Assembly: GCA_027491215.1 (NCBI GenBank)
Contig: JAIXWP010000114.1
Coordinates: 1-50,096, forward strand
Direction: 5' to 3'
DNA: 50,096 nucleotides
Source: Flavobacteriales bacterium
GTDB taxonomy: Bacteria > Bacteroidota > Bacteroidia > Flavobacteriales_D > Sanyastnellaceae
Below the pieces are notes generated by a model. That model did no database searches. It was not told the DNA's origin and saw only the letters and a list, made by a program, of their open reading frames with translations. The position numbers were made by a program, and so were the translations under genes. Of this stretch, positions 9,191 through 18,731 are shown one piece after another. Position 1 is the first letter of the stretch; the number at the start of each line of letters is the position of its first letter.

Positions 9191-10144
9191 TTAAAACACA
9201 GCTTTCGCAATTTCTGCTGTGCTTTTAGCTTTGCCCATTGTATAATAGTGAAGTACTGGTACACCAGCGGCCTTCAATTCTTTTGATTGTTGAATGCACC
9301 ACTGAACGCCTATTTCACGTACCTCAGCATCAGACTTTGCACGCTCAACGAGGTCCACAAGTTCGTCTGGCATATCGATGTGGAAGTGATGTGGAATCAC
9401 ACTTAACTGTGATTTCGATGTAAGTGGTTTTAATCCCGGAATGATGGGTACATTAATTCCAATAGCCTTACATTTTTCTACGTACTCAAAGAATTTCGAA
9501 TTGTCGTAAAACATTTGAGTCACAATATATTCTGCACCAGCATCGACTTTTGCTTTGAGATATTTTAAATCACTATTCAGATTTGGAGCTTCAAAATGTT
9601 TTTCTGGATAGCCCGCAACTCCGATACAAAAATTTGTTTTTTGTACATCCTTCAAATCAGGATCGAGATAGTTACCAGTGTTCATTTTTACCACTTGTTC
9701 CACAAGTTCATTCGCAAAGTGGTGGCCCTCAGCTTCAGGTTTGAATCTACCCTCACTCTTGATAGGATCACCTCGCAACACAAGCACGTTGTCGATCCCA
9801 ACAAAGTTGAGGTCTATCAATGCGTCTTCTGTGTCTTGTTTGCTGAAACCTCCGCATATAATATGAGGCACAGTATCTACGCGGTATCGATTGGTTACCG
9901 CTGCGCAAATACCAACGGTGCCGGGTCGCTTTTTTACAACATGTTTTTCTAGCAAACCATTGCCGGCATCTCTGAAAACATATTCTTCACGATGATATGT
10001 TACGTCCACAAAAGCTGGTTGAAATTCCATCAATTTGTCCATCGTTTCGAAGATGGATGAAATGTTTTGTCCTTTTAGTGGAGGCAGAATTTCAATACTG
10101 AAAAGCGTGTCTTTCGCGCCTGAGATATGATCTATAACTTTCAT
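9191..10144 (-). CDS. metF: Methylenetetrahydrofolate reductase
   Basis: 317 residues, the usual length for bacterial MetF. The FAD enzyme reduces 5,10-methylene-THF to 5-methyl-THF, the methyl donor for methionine synthase. Recognisable family blocks are 'FSIEILPPLKG' with the early catalytic Glu (~18), 'PAFVDVTYHREEY', 'NVLVLRGDP' (~118-126), 'IGVAGYPEKH' and 'TQMFYDN', 'PIIPGLKPL' (~235). It starts one base after the stop of the C-terminal methionine synthase gene, so it is the last gene of a three-gene metH1-metH2-metF operon. That operon is headed by a SAM-I riboswitch, tying methyl supply and methyl use to SAM level. Confidence 0.96.
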   Translation of the reverse strand: MKVIDHISGAKDTLFSIEILPPLKGQNISSIFETMDKLMEFQPAFVDVTYHREEYVFRDAGNGLLEKHVVKKRPGTVGICAAVTNRYRVDTVPHIICGGFSKQDTEDALIDLNFVGIDNVLVLRGDPIKSEGRFKPEAEGHHFANELVEQVVKMNTGNYLDPDLKDVQKTNFCIGVAGYPEKHFEAPNLNSDLKYLKAKVDAGAEYIVTQMFYDNSKFFEYVEKCKAIGINVPIIPGLKPLTSKSQLSVIPHHFHIDMPDELVDLVERAKSDAEVREIGVQWCIQQSKELKAAGVPVLHYYTMGKAKSTAEIAKAVF

Positions 10145-10145
10145 A

Positions 10146-12824
10146 TTATAAAATATTTGGAGAGAGCCAACGTGTAGCTTCTTCGAAGCTTATTCCTTTT
10201 CTGTTGGCGTAATCTTTAACTTGTTCTTCTGTAATTTTTCCTAAACCAAAATACTTTGCATCCGGGTGAGCGAAGTAGTATCCACTGACACTAGCAGCAG
10301 GGTACATTGCAAGTGATGATGTCAACTGCATTCCAATATTGCTTTCCACATCTAGCAGCTCCCAAATGGTTTGTTTTTCCAGGTGATCAGGGCACGCAGG
10401 ATAACCCGGTGCAGGTCTGATTCCACAATATTCTTCTGAGATCAATTGCTCGTTTGAAAGACTTTCATCCTTCTGATAACCCCAGTAGTATGTTCTTACT
10501 TCTTTGTGTAAAAACTCAGCAGCGGCCTCAGCCAAGCGATCAGCTAGTGCCTTTGCAAGAATGCTGTTGTAGTCATCATTGTTTTTTTCAAACGGCTCAA
10601 TGATAGATTCCAAACCAAAACCAGAACTCACTGCAAAACAACCAACATAGTCTTTGATTGTTCCTTGTGGTGCAACAAAATCTGATAAAGCTAAATTCGG
10701 TTGTGAACTTGTTTTAGCAGTTTGTTGACGGAGTGTTCTGAAAGTTTTGCCTTCAGTAGGTAAAACAATATCATCAGCATCATTGCTGTAGGCTTCAAAA
10801 AGTCCAAGTACAGCGCGTACTTCTAATTTTTGATTCTCAATAATATCGCCAAGCATTTGTTTTGCATCCAAGAAAAGATTTGTTGCTTGCTCACCAACTA
10901 CCTTATCTTCTAGTATTGCAGGAAATTTTCCATGCAACTCCCATGTTTGAAAAAATGGTGTCCAATCGATGTAGCTTGCAACTGTTTTCAAATCCATTTT
11001 TTTCAAAACCGTAACCCCTTTGTGAGCAGGGTTGAATACCGTTGACTCATCAAATAGAAGTGAAGCCTTATTTTTTCTCGCATCATCAATTGACTTGAGT
11101 GCTTTTTGATTGTAGTGCTTTTCGTAATTGACTCGCACTTGCTCATATTCTGCTTTTACTTCTTTTTCGAAAGCAATTTTTTCTATTTCGTTTTCACTTA
11201 CCAACTGGGTAATCACGGGCACAGCGCGTGATGCGTCGAGCACGTGAATTACATTTCCAGTATATGAAGGTGCAATTTTCACTGCTGTATGCACACGACT
11301 CGTGGTAGCTCCACCAATGAGCAGAGGTATGTTTAGATTGCGACGTTCCATTTCTTTTGCCACGTAGATCATCTCATCAAGTGATGGGGTAATGAGTCCA
11401 CTTAAGCCAATTGCATCAACCTTTTCCTTGATTGCAGTTTCGATTATTTGCTCTGCTGGTACCATCACACCGAGATCAATGATCTTGTAGTTGTTGCAAC
11501 CCAGAACAACACCAACAATATTTTTTCCAATATCGTGAACGTCGCCTTTAACGGTTGCCAAAAGAATTTTCCCTGCTCCGTTGTTATTTTCAGCTTCACC
11601 GAGCGCTTCGCTTTCTGCAAGCAAGAAAGGTTCAAGAACTGCAACAGCTTTCTTCATTACTCGAGCAGATTTTACAACCTGTGGTAAGAACATTTTCCCT
11701 GCACCGAAAAGGTCACCTACAATATTCATTCCTGCCATGAGTGGACCTTCAATCACATGGATTGGACGGCCATATTTGACTCTAGCTTCCTCAGTGTCCA
11801 CTTCAATGTAGTCAAGCATGCCTTTAACCAATGCATGTTCTAATCGCTTTTCAATGGTCCAATTGCGCCATTCTAAATCTTCAACTTTTTCTTTTGACTT
11901 CGTTGATTTGTTGTTATCAGCAAAACCGAGCAAACGTTCGGTAGCATCATCTCTTCTATTTAGCAGCACATCTTCAACTAGTGTGAGAAGTTCCTTTGGG
12001 ATTTCGTCATACACTTCCAGTTGCGAAGGATTGACAATTCCCATATCCATTCCATGCTGTATACCATGGTAGAGGAATGCACTGTGCATAGCTTCACGAA
12101 CATTGTTATTTCCTCTAAATGAAAACGAAACATTGGAAACACCTCCACTGATTAAGGCTCCTGGTAAGTTTTCTTTGATCCATTTCGTTGCTCTGAAAAA
12201 GTCTAGTGCGTTGTTGCGATGCTCTTCCATACCGGTACCCACTGGAAAAATATTCGGGTCAAAAATGATATCAGTAGGAGGGAAGCCAACTTGATTGACA
12301 AGAATTTTGTATGCTCTTTCACAAATTTCAATTCTTCTTTCATAGCTGTCTGCTTGGCCTTTTTCATCAAAAGCCATCACAATTACGGCCGCGCCATATC
12401 GTCTAACTTTTTTTGCTTTAGCAATAAAATCTTCTTCACCTTCTTTTAAAGAGATAGAGTTGACGATCGATTTTCCTTGTACGCATTTTAGTCCCGCTTC
12501 AATGATTTCCCACTTCGAAGAGTCGATCATGATTGGAACTCGCGCGATATCTGGCTCGGAAGCGATGAGATGCAAGAAACGTGTCATTGCTGCCGCGCCA
12601 TCGATCATTGCTTCATCCATGTTAATGTCGATGATTTGTGCACCACCTTCAACTTGTTCGCGAGCTACGTTCAACGCCTCATCAAAATTTTGATCCTTGA
12701 TAAGGTTTAAAAATTTCTTTGAACCAGTGACATTCGTTCGCTCACCTACGTTTATAAAATTCGAATCAGAAGTCGCGATAAGCCCTTCCAATCCGCTGAG
12801 TTTTATTTTAATATTATTAGTCAT
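10146..12824 (-). CDS. metH: Methionine synthase, pterin/B12/activation part (split MetH)
   Basis: 892 residues corresponding to E. coli MetH without its first domain. In order: methyl-THF (pterin)-binding domain (~15-285, [11 protein letters not shown] near 25); B12-binding helical cap (~320-415, beginning [18 protein letters not shown]); Rossmann B12 domain with the cobalt-ligand motif DVHDIGKN (~428); and SAM-binding activation domain (~640-892, with [16 protein letters not shown]). The homocysteine-binding domain is encoded separately just upstream, 5 bp away. Such two-gene MetH is known in Flavobacteriia, so this is not a recent frameshift: each half has a proper start and stop. The enzyme transfers methyl groups from methyl-THF via cobalamin to homocysteine; the two chains must associate or dock. 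Confidence 0.96.
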   Translation of the reverse strand: MTNNIKIKLSGLEGLIATSDSNFINVGERTNVTGSKKFLNLIKDQNFDEALNVAREQVEGGAQIIDINMDEAMIDGAAAMTRFLHLIASEPDIARVPIMIDSSKWEIIEAGLKCVQGKSIVNSISLKEGEEDFIAKAKKVRRYGAAVIVMAFDEKGQADSYERRIEICERAYKILVNQVGFPPTDIIFDPNIFPVGTGMEEHRNNALDFFRATKWIKENLPGALISGGVSNVSFSFRGNNNVREAMHSAFLYHGIQHGMDMGIVNPSQLEVYDEIPKELLTLVEDVLLNRRDDATERLLGFADNNKSTKSKEKVEDLEWRNWTIEKRLEHALVKGMLDYIEVDTEEARVKYGRPIHVIEGPLMAGMNIVGDLFGAGKMFLPQVVKSARVMKKAVAVLEPFLLAESEALGEAENNNGAGKILLATVKGDVHDIGKNIVGVVLGCNNYKIIDLGVMVPAEQIIETAIKEKVDAIGLSGLITPSLDEMIYVAKEMERRNLNIPLLIGGATTSRVHTAVKIAPSYTGNVIHVLDASRAVPVITQLVSENEIEKIAFEKEVKAEYEQVRVNYEKHYNQKALKSIDDARKNKASLLFDESTVFNPAHKGVTVLKKMDLKTVASYIDWTPFFQTWELHGKFPAILEDKVVGEQATNLFLDAKQMLGDIIENQKLEVRAVLGLFEAYSNDADDIVLPTEGKTFRTLRQQTAKTSSQPNLALSDFVAPQGTIKDYVGCFAVSSGFGLESIIEPFEKNNDDYNSILAKALADRLAEAAAEFLHKEVRTYYWGYQKDESLSNEQLISEEYCGIRPAPGYPACPDHLEKQTIWELLDVESNIGMQLTSSLAMYPAASVSGYYFAHPDAKYFGLGKITEEQVKDYANRKGISFEEATRWLSPNIL

Positions 12825-12829
12825 GACAA

Positions 12830-13846
12830 TTAAGCAAGAGTTGTTGAAGCAAGAGCGATTCGTGGTGAATATGTTTTCGCCACATTTGCAATAGCCTTAA
12901 TGTGATCTGGAGTAGTGCCGCAGCACCCACCAACGATGTTGACCACGCTTCTTTCCAAATATTCTTTTATCAATTCGGCCATTTCCTCTGGCGATTGGTC
13001 GTAGTGTCCCATAGCATTAGGTAGACCAGCATTCGGATAAGCGCTCACTAAGCAAGGAGATTCATCAGACAGGATTTGCACGTAAGGCTTCAGCTGTGAT
13101 GCACCTAGAGCGCAATTAAAGCCGATACTTAGAAGCGGAACGTGTGATAATGAAATATTGAAGGCCGATGCGGTTTGTCCTGAAAGAGTGCGGCCGCTGG
13201 CATCGGTAATGGTTCCACTCGCCATGATTGGGAGTTGTACATTTTTTTCATCCATTAATTCTTGAATGGCAAAAAATGCAGCCTTTGCATTCAAAGTATC
13301 AAAAATAGTTTCTACCAAGAATGCGTCGACTCCACCTTCCAATAGACCAGCAGCTTGTTCTTTATATGCGATAACAAGTTCATCAAATGTGATCCCTCTG
13401 AATCCGGGATCATTGACATCTGGAGAAAGTGAAGCTGTTTTATTAGTGGGGCCAATGGCACCTGCGATAAACTTTTGCTTATCGCGGCCATATTTAGCGT
13501 AATATCTCTCTCTTGCTTTTGCAGCACAATGCACAGCTTCGACGTTGATTTCATAAGCTAATTCGCTCATGTCATAGTCAGCAAGTGAAATAAGTTGAGC
13601 ATTGAAAGTGTTGGTTTCAACGATATCAGCCCCTGCTTCAAAATATTGAAAGTGTATATCTTCGATGATATCAGGGCGAGTCAAGCAGAGAAGGTCATTA
13701 TTGCCTTTTACAAGACTAGTGTGATTTTTGAATCGCTCTCCTCTGAAATCCGCTTCTTCAAGAGTATGACGCTGTATCATGGTACCCATTGCACCATCCA
13801 GAACCAAGATTTTTTCTTTTGCGATTTCCTGAATACTTTTTTGCAT
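12830..13846 (-). CDS. metH: Methionine synthase, homocysteine-binding part (split MetH)
   Basis: 338 residues forming a homocysteine S-methyltransferase barrel, equivalent to the first domain of MetH. Start region '[13 protein letters not shown]' (~13-25) is diagnostic. The zinc-binding cysteines are present: Cys in GFNCALGA (~245) and the pair in [10 protein letters not shown] (~309-310), so it should bind zinc and activate homocysteine. It lacks pterin and B12 domains, which lie on the next gene. A stand-alone betaine/SMM-type methyltransferase would be an alternative, but the adjacency to the remainder of MetH and joint riboswitch control favour the split-MetH reading. AGGAG lies 9 bases before the ATG, unusual for this genome, and may be part of the riboswitch control. 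Confidence 0.95.
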   Translation of the reverse strand: MQKSIQEIAKEKILVLDGAMGTMIQRHTLEEADFRGERFKNHTSLVKGNNDLLCLTRPDIIEDIHFQYFEAGADIVETNTFNAQLISLADYDMSELAYEINVEAVHCAAKARERYYAKYGRDKQKFIAGAIGPTNKTASLSPDVNDPGFRGITFDELVIAYKEQAAGLLEGGVDAFLVETIFDTLNAKAAFFAIQELMDEKNVQLPIMASGTITDASGRTLSGQTASAFNISLSHVPLLSIGFNCALGASQLKPYVQILSDESPCLVSAYPNAGLPNAMGHYDQSPEEMAELIKEYLERSVVNIVGGCCGTTPDHIKAIANVAKTYSPRIALASTTLA

Positions 13847-13855
13847 GTTATAAAG

Positions 13856-13919
13856 CTCCTTTAAAGGGTGTTTGCTTTAGCAAAAAATCAGGAGGGGTGG
13901 ATTCAAAGAATTTTGAATC
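13856..13919 (-). promoter_or_regulatory. Riboswitch expression platform (hairpins and SD-like AGGAG)
   Basis: Minus-strand leader between the aptamer and metH. A perfect 8-bp hairpin (GATTCAAA/TTTGAATC, 13900-13919) abuts the aptamer. It is followed by CCCCTCCT (13890-13897), a T6 run (13882-13887), a small TTTGC/GCAAA hairpin (13871-13884) and AGGAG (13856-13860). CTCCT (13890-13894) is complementary to AGGAG. CCTC (13892-13895) is complementary to GAGG (13921-13924) in the aptamer's closing helix. Control of translation or of termination is possible; this is read by eye, not folded. Confidence 0.55.
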
Positions 13920-14032
13920 GCCTCATCTCTTCCCAATTACTTGGGTTGGAGTTGGCACCATTGCATCCTTTGTGAGGAGCCGGTTGCCAAGACATCATCG
14001 GGCCATTTCCCTCCGTCTTTCTTGATAAAGCG
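13919..14032 (-). ncRNA. SAM-I riboswitch (S-box) aptamer upstream of metH-metF
   Basis: On the minus strand the conserved S-box blocks appear in order: CTTTATCAAGA, GACGGAGGGA, TGGCCCGATGATG, TTGGCAACC, TGGTGCCAA, then GGGAAGAGATGAGG. The closing helix P1 pairs CGCTTTATC (14024-14032) with GATGAGGCG (13919-13927) over nine base pairs, three of them G-U. The aptamer binds S-adenosylmethionine and lowers expression of downstream methionine genes. A -7 element TACATTTG ends 4 bases before it, so the RNA begins almost exactly at P1. Confidence 0.95.
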
Positions 14033-14035
14033 ATG

Positions 14036-14043
14036 CAAATGTA
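14036..14043 (-). promoter_or_regulatory. -7 element (TACATTTG) for the SAM-I/metH operon
   Basis: TACATTTG on the minus strand is an exact TAnnTTTG match just upstream of the riboswitch. The predicted transcription start falls at the first bases of helix P1. Confidence 0.65.
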
Positions 14044-14082
14044 ATAAATTTTTACCATTTTTGACATCTAATAAAATAACCA

Positions 14083-15078
14083 ATGAAAAAACTCTACACT
14101 CTGTTTTTAGCTTCAATCTTATGTGGCGGAGCTTTCGCACAGGATCCATACTTTGAGCTTTTTGTCTTGTCAAGTGACTATGTGGCACTATCGAATTCAA
14201 CTTCTTTAACGCAAGGTATTCCTTATGATGATCCAGAGTATGAGGTAAATATTGGATTTGAGTTTGACTATCTCGGAAACACTTTTTCTAATATCATTTT
14301 TGGTGGATATGACAGTTATGGATGTGAACTCCTTTTTTATAGCGAAGGATTCACCCCTCCTTTTCACCAAATTTCGCCATATATGATGGACATTATTGAT
14401 GGACAATTAGATAACAATGGAAAGGCTGATACTGACATTCGATATATCACAGAGGGTGAGCCCGGCGCAAGAATTTTTAAGCTTGAATGGTCGAATGTTG
14501 CGTTTTACAACGAGGGTAGTCCGTATGCAATGCGCATGAACCTTCAGGTTTGGCTCTATGAGCAAGATAATGCAATAGAATTTCACTATGGTCCAAGAAC
14601 TACACTTGATCACTCAGTCATTACTGATTATGTAGGTGTTCCAGTAACTTTTATGAGAAACTTCAATCTTGATACCTTCACTTGGGAAGACGGTTTTATG
14701 TTGACAGGTGATCCTGCGAATCCATCATGGATGAATATGAACGATGGAGCGGCTTTGGGAACTAACCAACATTTGACAGAAACGCCGCCAAATGGCATGG
14801 TTTATAGATTTTTTCCATTGCTTGTCGGTGTTGAAGAAACCTCAGAGAAAACGGTTTCGATCTATCCAAATCCGGCCACTGATTTTCTTCAAATGAATAG
14901 AAACACGGAGGAGGCTGCTTTAGTGACTATTCATAATAGCCTTGGCCAAATTGTTTGGTCGAATTCAATGACAGGGTCGGTTAATAAAATCGACTTGAAT
15001 GGGTTTTCTGCAGGTGCTTATATTCTTCAGGTTGAGAATAAAAACTCGTTTGTAACAGAACGCTTTATCGTGAGATAA
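14083..15078 (+). CDS. Secreted protein with type A T9SS C-terminal sorting domain
   Basis: 331 residues. The signal peptide (MKKLYTLFLASILCGGAFAQ) is clear. The middle (~25-255) has 'SNTSLTQGIPYDDPEYEVNIGFEF'-like and 'NIIFGGYDSYG' segments of a kind common in Bacteroidota extracellular beta-proteins; no catalytic motif is recognised. The C-terminal ~70 residues (from VSIYPNPATDFLQ to ERFIVR, ~265-331) form the type A sorting domain: the NPA box, 'GQIV' and 'LSAGxYILQV'-type blocks. The protein should therefore cross the outer membrane by the type IX system and be attached or released. It is divergent from the metH operon and 52 bp ahead of metK, with no evident functional link to either. 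Confidence 0.87.
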   Translation: MKKLYTLFLASILCGGAFAQDPYFELFVLSSDYVALSNSTSLTQGIPYDDPEYEVNIGFEFDYLGNTFSNIIFGGYDSYGCELLFYSEGFTPPFHQISPYMMDIIDGQLDNNGKADTDIRYITEGEPGARIFKLEWSNVAFYNEGSPYAMRMNLQVWLYEQDNAIEFHYGPRTTLDHSVITDYVGVPVTFMRNFNLDTFTWEDGFMLTGDPANPSWMNMNDGAALGTNQHLTETPPNGMVYRFFPLLVGVEETSEKTVSIYPNPATDFLQMNRNTEEAALVTIHNSLGQIVWSNSMTGSVNKIDLNGFSAGAYILQVENKNSFVTERFIVR

Positions 15079-15090
15079 ACATTTACCTAT

Positions 15091-15098
15091 TACATTTG
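15091..15098 (+). promoter_or_regulatory. -7 element (TACATTTG) for metK
   Basis: Exact TAnnTTTG match, 32 bases before the metK ATG. No SAM-I or SAM-II aptamer is seen in this short leader, unlike that of metH. Confidence 0.6.
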
Positions 15099-15130
15099 CC
15101 ACCCGAATTAATACATAATTAAACAATAAT

Positions 15131-16390
15131 ATGTCTTATCTATTTACGTCAGAATCTGTTTCTGAAGGGCATCCAGACAAGGTTGCGGATCAGATTTCAG
15201 ATGCACTTATTGATCACTTCTTAGCATTCGATGCGGATAGTAAAGTAGCGTGTGAAACGCTCGTTACTACTGGTCAAGTAGTGTTGGCTGGTGAGGTAAA
15301 ATCTAAAGCTTACTTGGATGTACAAGAAATTACTCGTGGAGTAATTCGCCGCATCGGATACACTAAAAGCGAATACATGTTTGAAGCAAACTCTTGTGGT
15401 GTGCTTTCAGCAATTCACGAGCAATCACCAGATATCAATCAAGGTGTTGAACGTAAAAAGAAAGAAGACCAAGGTGCAGGTGACCAAGGTATGATGTTCG
15501 GATATGCATCGCGCGAAACAGATAGCTACATGCCACTTCCTTTGGAATTGTCGCACTTGCTATTGAGAGAACTTGCTGCTATTCGCAAGGCTGGTAAGCA
15601 AATGAAATATTTGCGTCCAGATGCTAAGAGCCAAGTAACTATCGAGTATAGCGATGATCACCAACCAATCGCCATCTCTGCTATTGTTATCAGCACTCAG
15701 CATGATGACTTTGATAAGAGCGATAAGAAAATGTTGGATCAAATCAAGAAGGATGTTCAAGACATCTTGATTCCTCGCGTTATGAAGGGCCTTCCTGCTC
15801 GTGTTCAGAAATTATTCAAGACAAAATATGTGCTTCACGTAAATCCAACTGGAAAGTTTGTGATTGGCGGACCACACGGAGATACTGGTCTTACAGGTCG
15901 TAAGATTATCGTTGATACCTATGGTGGAAAAGGAGCTCACGGTGGTGGTGCTTTCTCTGGAAAGGATCCTAGCAAGGTAGACCGCTCTGCGGCATATGCT
16001 ACACGTCACATCGCGAAAAATCTTGTAGCATCAGGTGTTTGTGATGAGGCCTTAGTTCAAGTTGCTTATGCTATCGGTGTTGCTCAACCAGTAGGTTTCT
16101 ATGTGAATACTTATGGCACAGCAAAAGTGAAAGCATCAGATGGAGAAATTGCAAATAAGCTTGCAAAGATTTTTGATATGCGTCCATACGCTATTGAAGA
16201 GCGTTTCAAACTTCGTACTCCAATCTATGAAGAAACTGCAGCATACGGCCACATGGGACGTAAGCCTGAAGTAAAAGAGAAATCATTCATCAAGGCTGAC
16301 AAAACAGTTCTTAAAGTAAAAGTGAAGTTGTTCCCTTGGGAAGAACTTGACTACGTTGAGAAAATCAAGAAAGCTTTCAATGTGAAATAA
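15131..16390 (+). CDS. metK: S-adenosylmethionine synthetase
   Basis: 419 residues. It makes SAM from methionine and ATP in the cytoplasm as a tetramer. Signature 1 [12 protein letters not shown] (~117) and signature 2 [16 protein letters not shown] (~277-292) are intact. So is the N-terminal '[13 protein letters not shown]' block with the ATP-binding His. Length is slightly above the E. coli enzyme (384) but usual for Bacteroidota. The gene has its own promoter element and a strong terminator. It lies about 1.3 kb from the SAM-responsive metH operon, so synthesis of methionine and its conversion to SAM are neighbours but controlled separately. Confidence 0.98.
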   Translation: MSYLFTSESVSEGHPDKVADQISDALIDHFLAFDADSKVACETLVTTGQVVLAGEVKSKAYLDVQEITRGVIRRIGYTKSEYMFEANSCGVLSAIHEQSPDINQGVERKKKEDQGAGDQGMMFGYASRETDSYMPLPLELSHLLLRELAAIRKAGKQMKYLRPDAKSQVTIEYSDDHQPIAISAIVISTQHDDFDKSDKKMLDQIKKDVQDILIPRVMKGLPARVQKLFKTKYVLHVNPTGKFVIGGPHGDTGLTGRKIIVDTYGGKGAHGGGAFSGKDPSKVDRSAAYATRHIAKNLVASGVCDEALVQVAYAIGVAQPVGFYVNTYGTAKVKASDGEIANKLAKIFDMRPYAIEERFKLRTPIYEETAAYGHMGRKPEVKEKSFIKADKTVLKVKVKLFPWEELDYVEKIKKAFNVK

Positions 16391-16410
16391 TTTCAATTGA
16401 TAATATTCTA

Positions 16411-16443
16411 AATGCCGACTCCAAAAGAGTCGGCATTTTTTTT
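16411..16443 (+). terminator. metK terminator
   Basis: AATGCCGACTC (16411-16421) pairs with GAGTCGGCATT (16427-16437) around CAAAA, followed by a run of eight T. An ATG within the stem is in frame with the next gene but is part of this hairpin, so it is not taken as a start. Confidence 0.93.
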
Positions 16444-16456
16444 ATCTTGCCTCGTC

Positions 16457-18727
16457 ATGAATCAGAACTGTAGTGGGATGAATTGGAAGTGGGTTAAAGT
16501 AATCGTGTTCTATGTTTTTTTAATGGTGCTTTCTATAGCATCATTAGCTCAAACATCAGATTCCATTAGTGTTTCTGATATCCCGTCGTTGAAGTTTACC
16601 AAGGAGATTGCTACCTCACGTTTATCACATCTTCCTTTTAGAGAAGAGATCGCAAAGACACTTGCATGGAATTGGACCAACCTCGGTCCGAATATCCAAC
16701 CGATTGAAAATAGACCTGGGGGCAAGGCATTGCCAACCTATGCAATCAATCGCGGTAACGGCACTGGTCGAATCAACTACCTCTGCCAACATCCCAAGTT
16801 TCATGATATTTTGTTTGCTTGCTCGCCCACTGGTGGGGCATGGGTTTCTTTTGATCAAGGAAATAATTGGACCATTGCAGGAACTGATCGACTCAATATC
16901 TCAGGTGTTTCCTCTATTTCTCCAGATGCAAAAAAGAAAGATAGATGGTGGCTTGCAACAGGAGATGGTGATGATGTTTTTCAATTCACAGATGGAGTTT
17001 GGATGACCAATGATGGTGGAATAAGCTATCAAAATATTAATGGTAAAATTCCAGGGAAACAACTTCCTTTTGGCGATCCACAAGATTTTTATGGTCAAAT
17101 TTCTGATGTAAAATCAAACCCTAAATACCCCAATCAACTTTTCGTTGCATCTAATCGTGGTCTCTATGTTACTACGGATGCAAGGTTTCCAGAGATCTTA
17201 GAATGGGAAAAGATTTATGATGGGCATTTTTATGACATCAAAATTTTCAATGGAAAAAGAAGAGTCAAGGATTTTATTATCGCATCTGGTAGTCATTTAG
17301 CGTGGAGTAAAAATGGAGGTATGACATGGGAATTAGCGGAAGCTCCAAGCTATAGCAATAAGGAAAAACTTCCATTTGTAAGGATGGTCGTGCTTTGGCA
17401 CAAAGCGTATAATGATGAGCTGATGGTGGCAGTGACCAATGCAAAAGAGCTCACTCAAAGCCTTACAGGTGAGGGCAGTCTTTATTCCTTCAATATTCGA
17501 ACGAAGCAATGGACATTTATTCGCTCCTTGAAAAAAGATTTAAATAATATGATCACGACGCGTGCTAGAGCGATAGCACTCGACCCACAAAATCCTGAGA
17601 AAATTATTCTTGGAAATGTTCAACCATTATTCATTTCGAAAGATAAAGGCAACACATTTTCACGAATTGAAAAAAATCAGATGCATGATGATTGTCACCA
17701 TATTCTGTTTTCTTATGATGGTAAAAAAGTCTGGGCTTCGCATGATGGCGGGGTAAGCGTTAGTAAAGATGGAGGAAACACTTGGCGGGTATCTGATAAC
17801 GGAATAGGTGCTGCAAACATTTTTGGAGTAAGCAGTGCTCAAACTTCCTCACCGCAAGTTTTATATGGTGGATATGATGTTGGTGGCAATTTGTTGCGAG
17901 ATAGTATTTGGTCACATGTGAGTTGGGGAGACGGATTCGAAACGATCATTCATCCAACAGATCCCAATATTATGTTTACCACGATGCAGAATGGAAATAT
18001 TCAGAAGACTACGGATGGAAGTAATTTCGATGAGGGTAAAGATCCTGCTTCGGCAAAAACCGAATGGCATACATGGATTGATATGCATCCTACGAATCAT
18101 CAAATGGTATTTTGCGCAGGAGCCAAACTTTCTCGTTCGGTAGATTTAGGAAGCACTTGGCAAACGATTTTTGAGCCGGCAAAGAAAGACAAAGGGCTTT
18201 ATAATGCTTATCGTTTTTTCTTCAGCAATGATCACCCAGGAGCTGCGTATGTTTATGTGCTTGATACCACAAGATTAGCACCTCAAATCTGGCGAACATT
18301 TAACGTAACTGTAACTGATCCAAATGATATTATTTGGGAAAAAGTTGCTGATCTTCCTGTTAAAGGATGGATCATGAGTATTCAAGTAGATCCATTCGAT
18401 CCGAAACAATTTTGGGTGCTTTATGCGGGACAAGAAAGAACAGGAAAATTATGGCGTTTTGATGGCACTGATTATAATGATGAAACATCAAATCTTGGTT
18501 GGTCAAAATGCGAGTCAATGATTCTTCAAAAAGGAACTGAAAGAAGACTTTATATCGGCAGCAATTATGGCGTCTTTACTAGGCGATGGAATGAGTCGCA
18601 ATGGACATTATTGACAGGATTGCCAGGCACACAGATCAAATCACTAGACATTAATTACGTTGCGAATAAATTGGTCGTTGGCACCTATGGGCGTGGCGTT
18701 TGGTGGGGCGATCTGCTGCAGAGATAA
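16457..18727 (+). CDS. Secreted BNR/sortilin-like beta-propeller protein
   Basis: 756 residues from the ATG at 16457; an alternative ATG at 16478 gives 749 residues and puts the basic N-region directly before the hydrophobic signal (MNWKWVKVIVFYVFLMVLS... ending at LAQ). The mature part carries repeated Asp-box-like motifs such as SFDQGNNW, TNDGGISY, SKNGGMTW, SKDKGNTF, SKDGGNTW and SVDLGSTW. These are typical of sortilin/VPS10- and sialidase-like propellers (two propellers would fit the length). No T9SS sorting domain is visible: the protein ends GVWWGDLLQR. Glycosidase activity cannot be claimed because catalytic residues of xyloglucanases or sialidases were not identified. It stands between the metK terminator and a converging lipoprotein gene 4 bp away. 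Confidence 0.82.
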   Translation: MNQNCSGMNWKWVKVIVFYVFLMVLSIASLAQTSDSISVSDIPSLKFTKEIATSRLSHLPFREEIAKTLAWNWTNLGPNIQPIENRPGGKALPTYAINRGNGTGRINYLCQHPKFHDILFACSPTGGAWVSFDQGNNWTIAGTDRLNISGVSSISPDAKKKDRWWLATGDGDDVFQFTDGVWMTNDGGISYQNINGKIPGKQLPFGDPQDFYGQISDVKSNPKYPNQLFVASNRGLYVTTDARFPEILEWEKIYDGHFYDIKIFNGKRRVKDFIIASGSHLAWSKNGGMTWELAEAPSYSNKEKLPFVRMVVLWHKAYNDELMVAVTNAKELTQSLTGEGSLYSFNIRTKQWTFIRSLKKDLNNMITTRARAIALDPQNPEKIILGNVQPLFISKDKGNTFSRIEKNQMHDDCHHILFSYDGKKVWASHDGGVSVSKDGGNTWRVSDNGIGAANIFGVSSAQTSSPQVLYGGYDVGGNLLRDSIWSHVSWGDGFETIIHPTDPNIMFTTMQNGNIQKTTDGSNFDEGKDPASAKTEWHTWIDMHPTNHQMVFCAGAKLSRSVDLGSTWQTIFEPAKKDKGLYNAYRFFFSNDHPGAAYVYVLDTTRLAPQIWRTFNVTVTDPNDIIWEKVADLPVKGWIMSIQVDPFDPKQFWVLYAGQERTGKLWRFDGTDYNDETSNLGWSKCESMILQKGTERRLYIGSNYGVFTRRWNESQWTLLTGLPGTQIKSLDINYVANKLVVGTYGRGVWWGDLLQR

Positions 18728-18731
18728 CTCG

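Noticed and set aside
10146-13846. metH broken by a frameshift
   Set aside because: Both halves have proper starts and stops at a domain border, motifs are intact, and a split metH is known in Flavobacteriia.
16412-16456. An upstream ATG at 16412 as start of the propeller protein
   Set aside because: It is the stem of the metK terminator; the signal peptide begins later.
16457-18727. Glycosyl hydrolase (xyloglucanase or sialidase)
   Set aside because: Only the Asp-box propeller repeats are visible; catalytic residues could not be identified.
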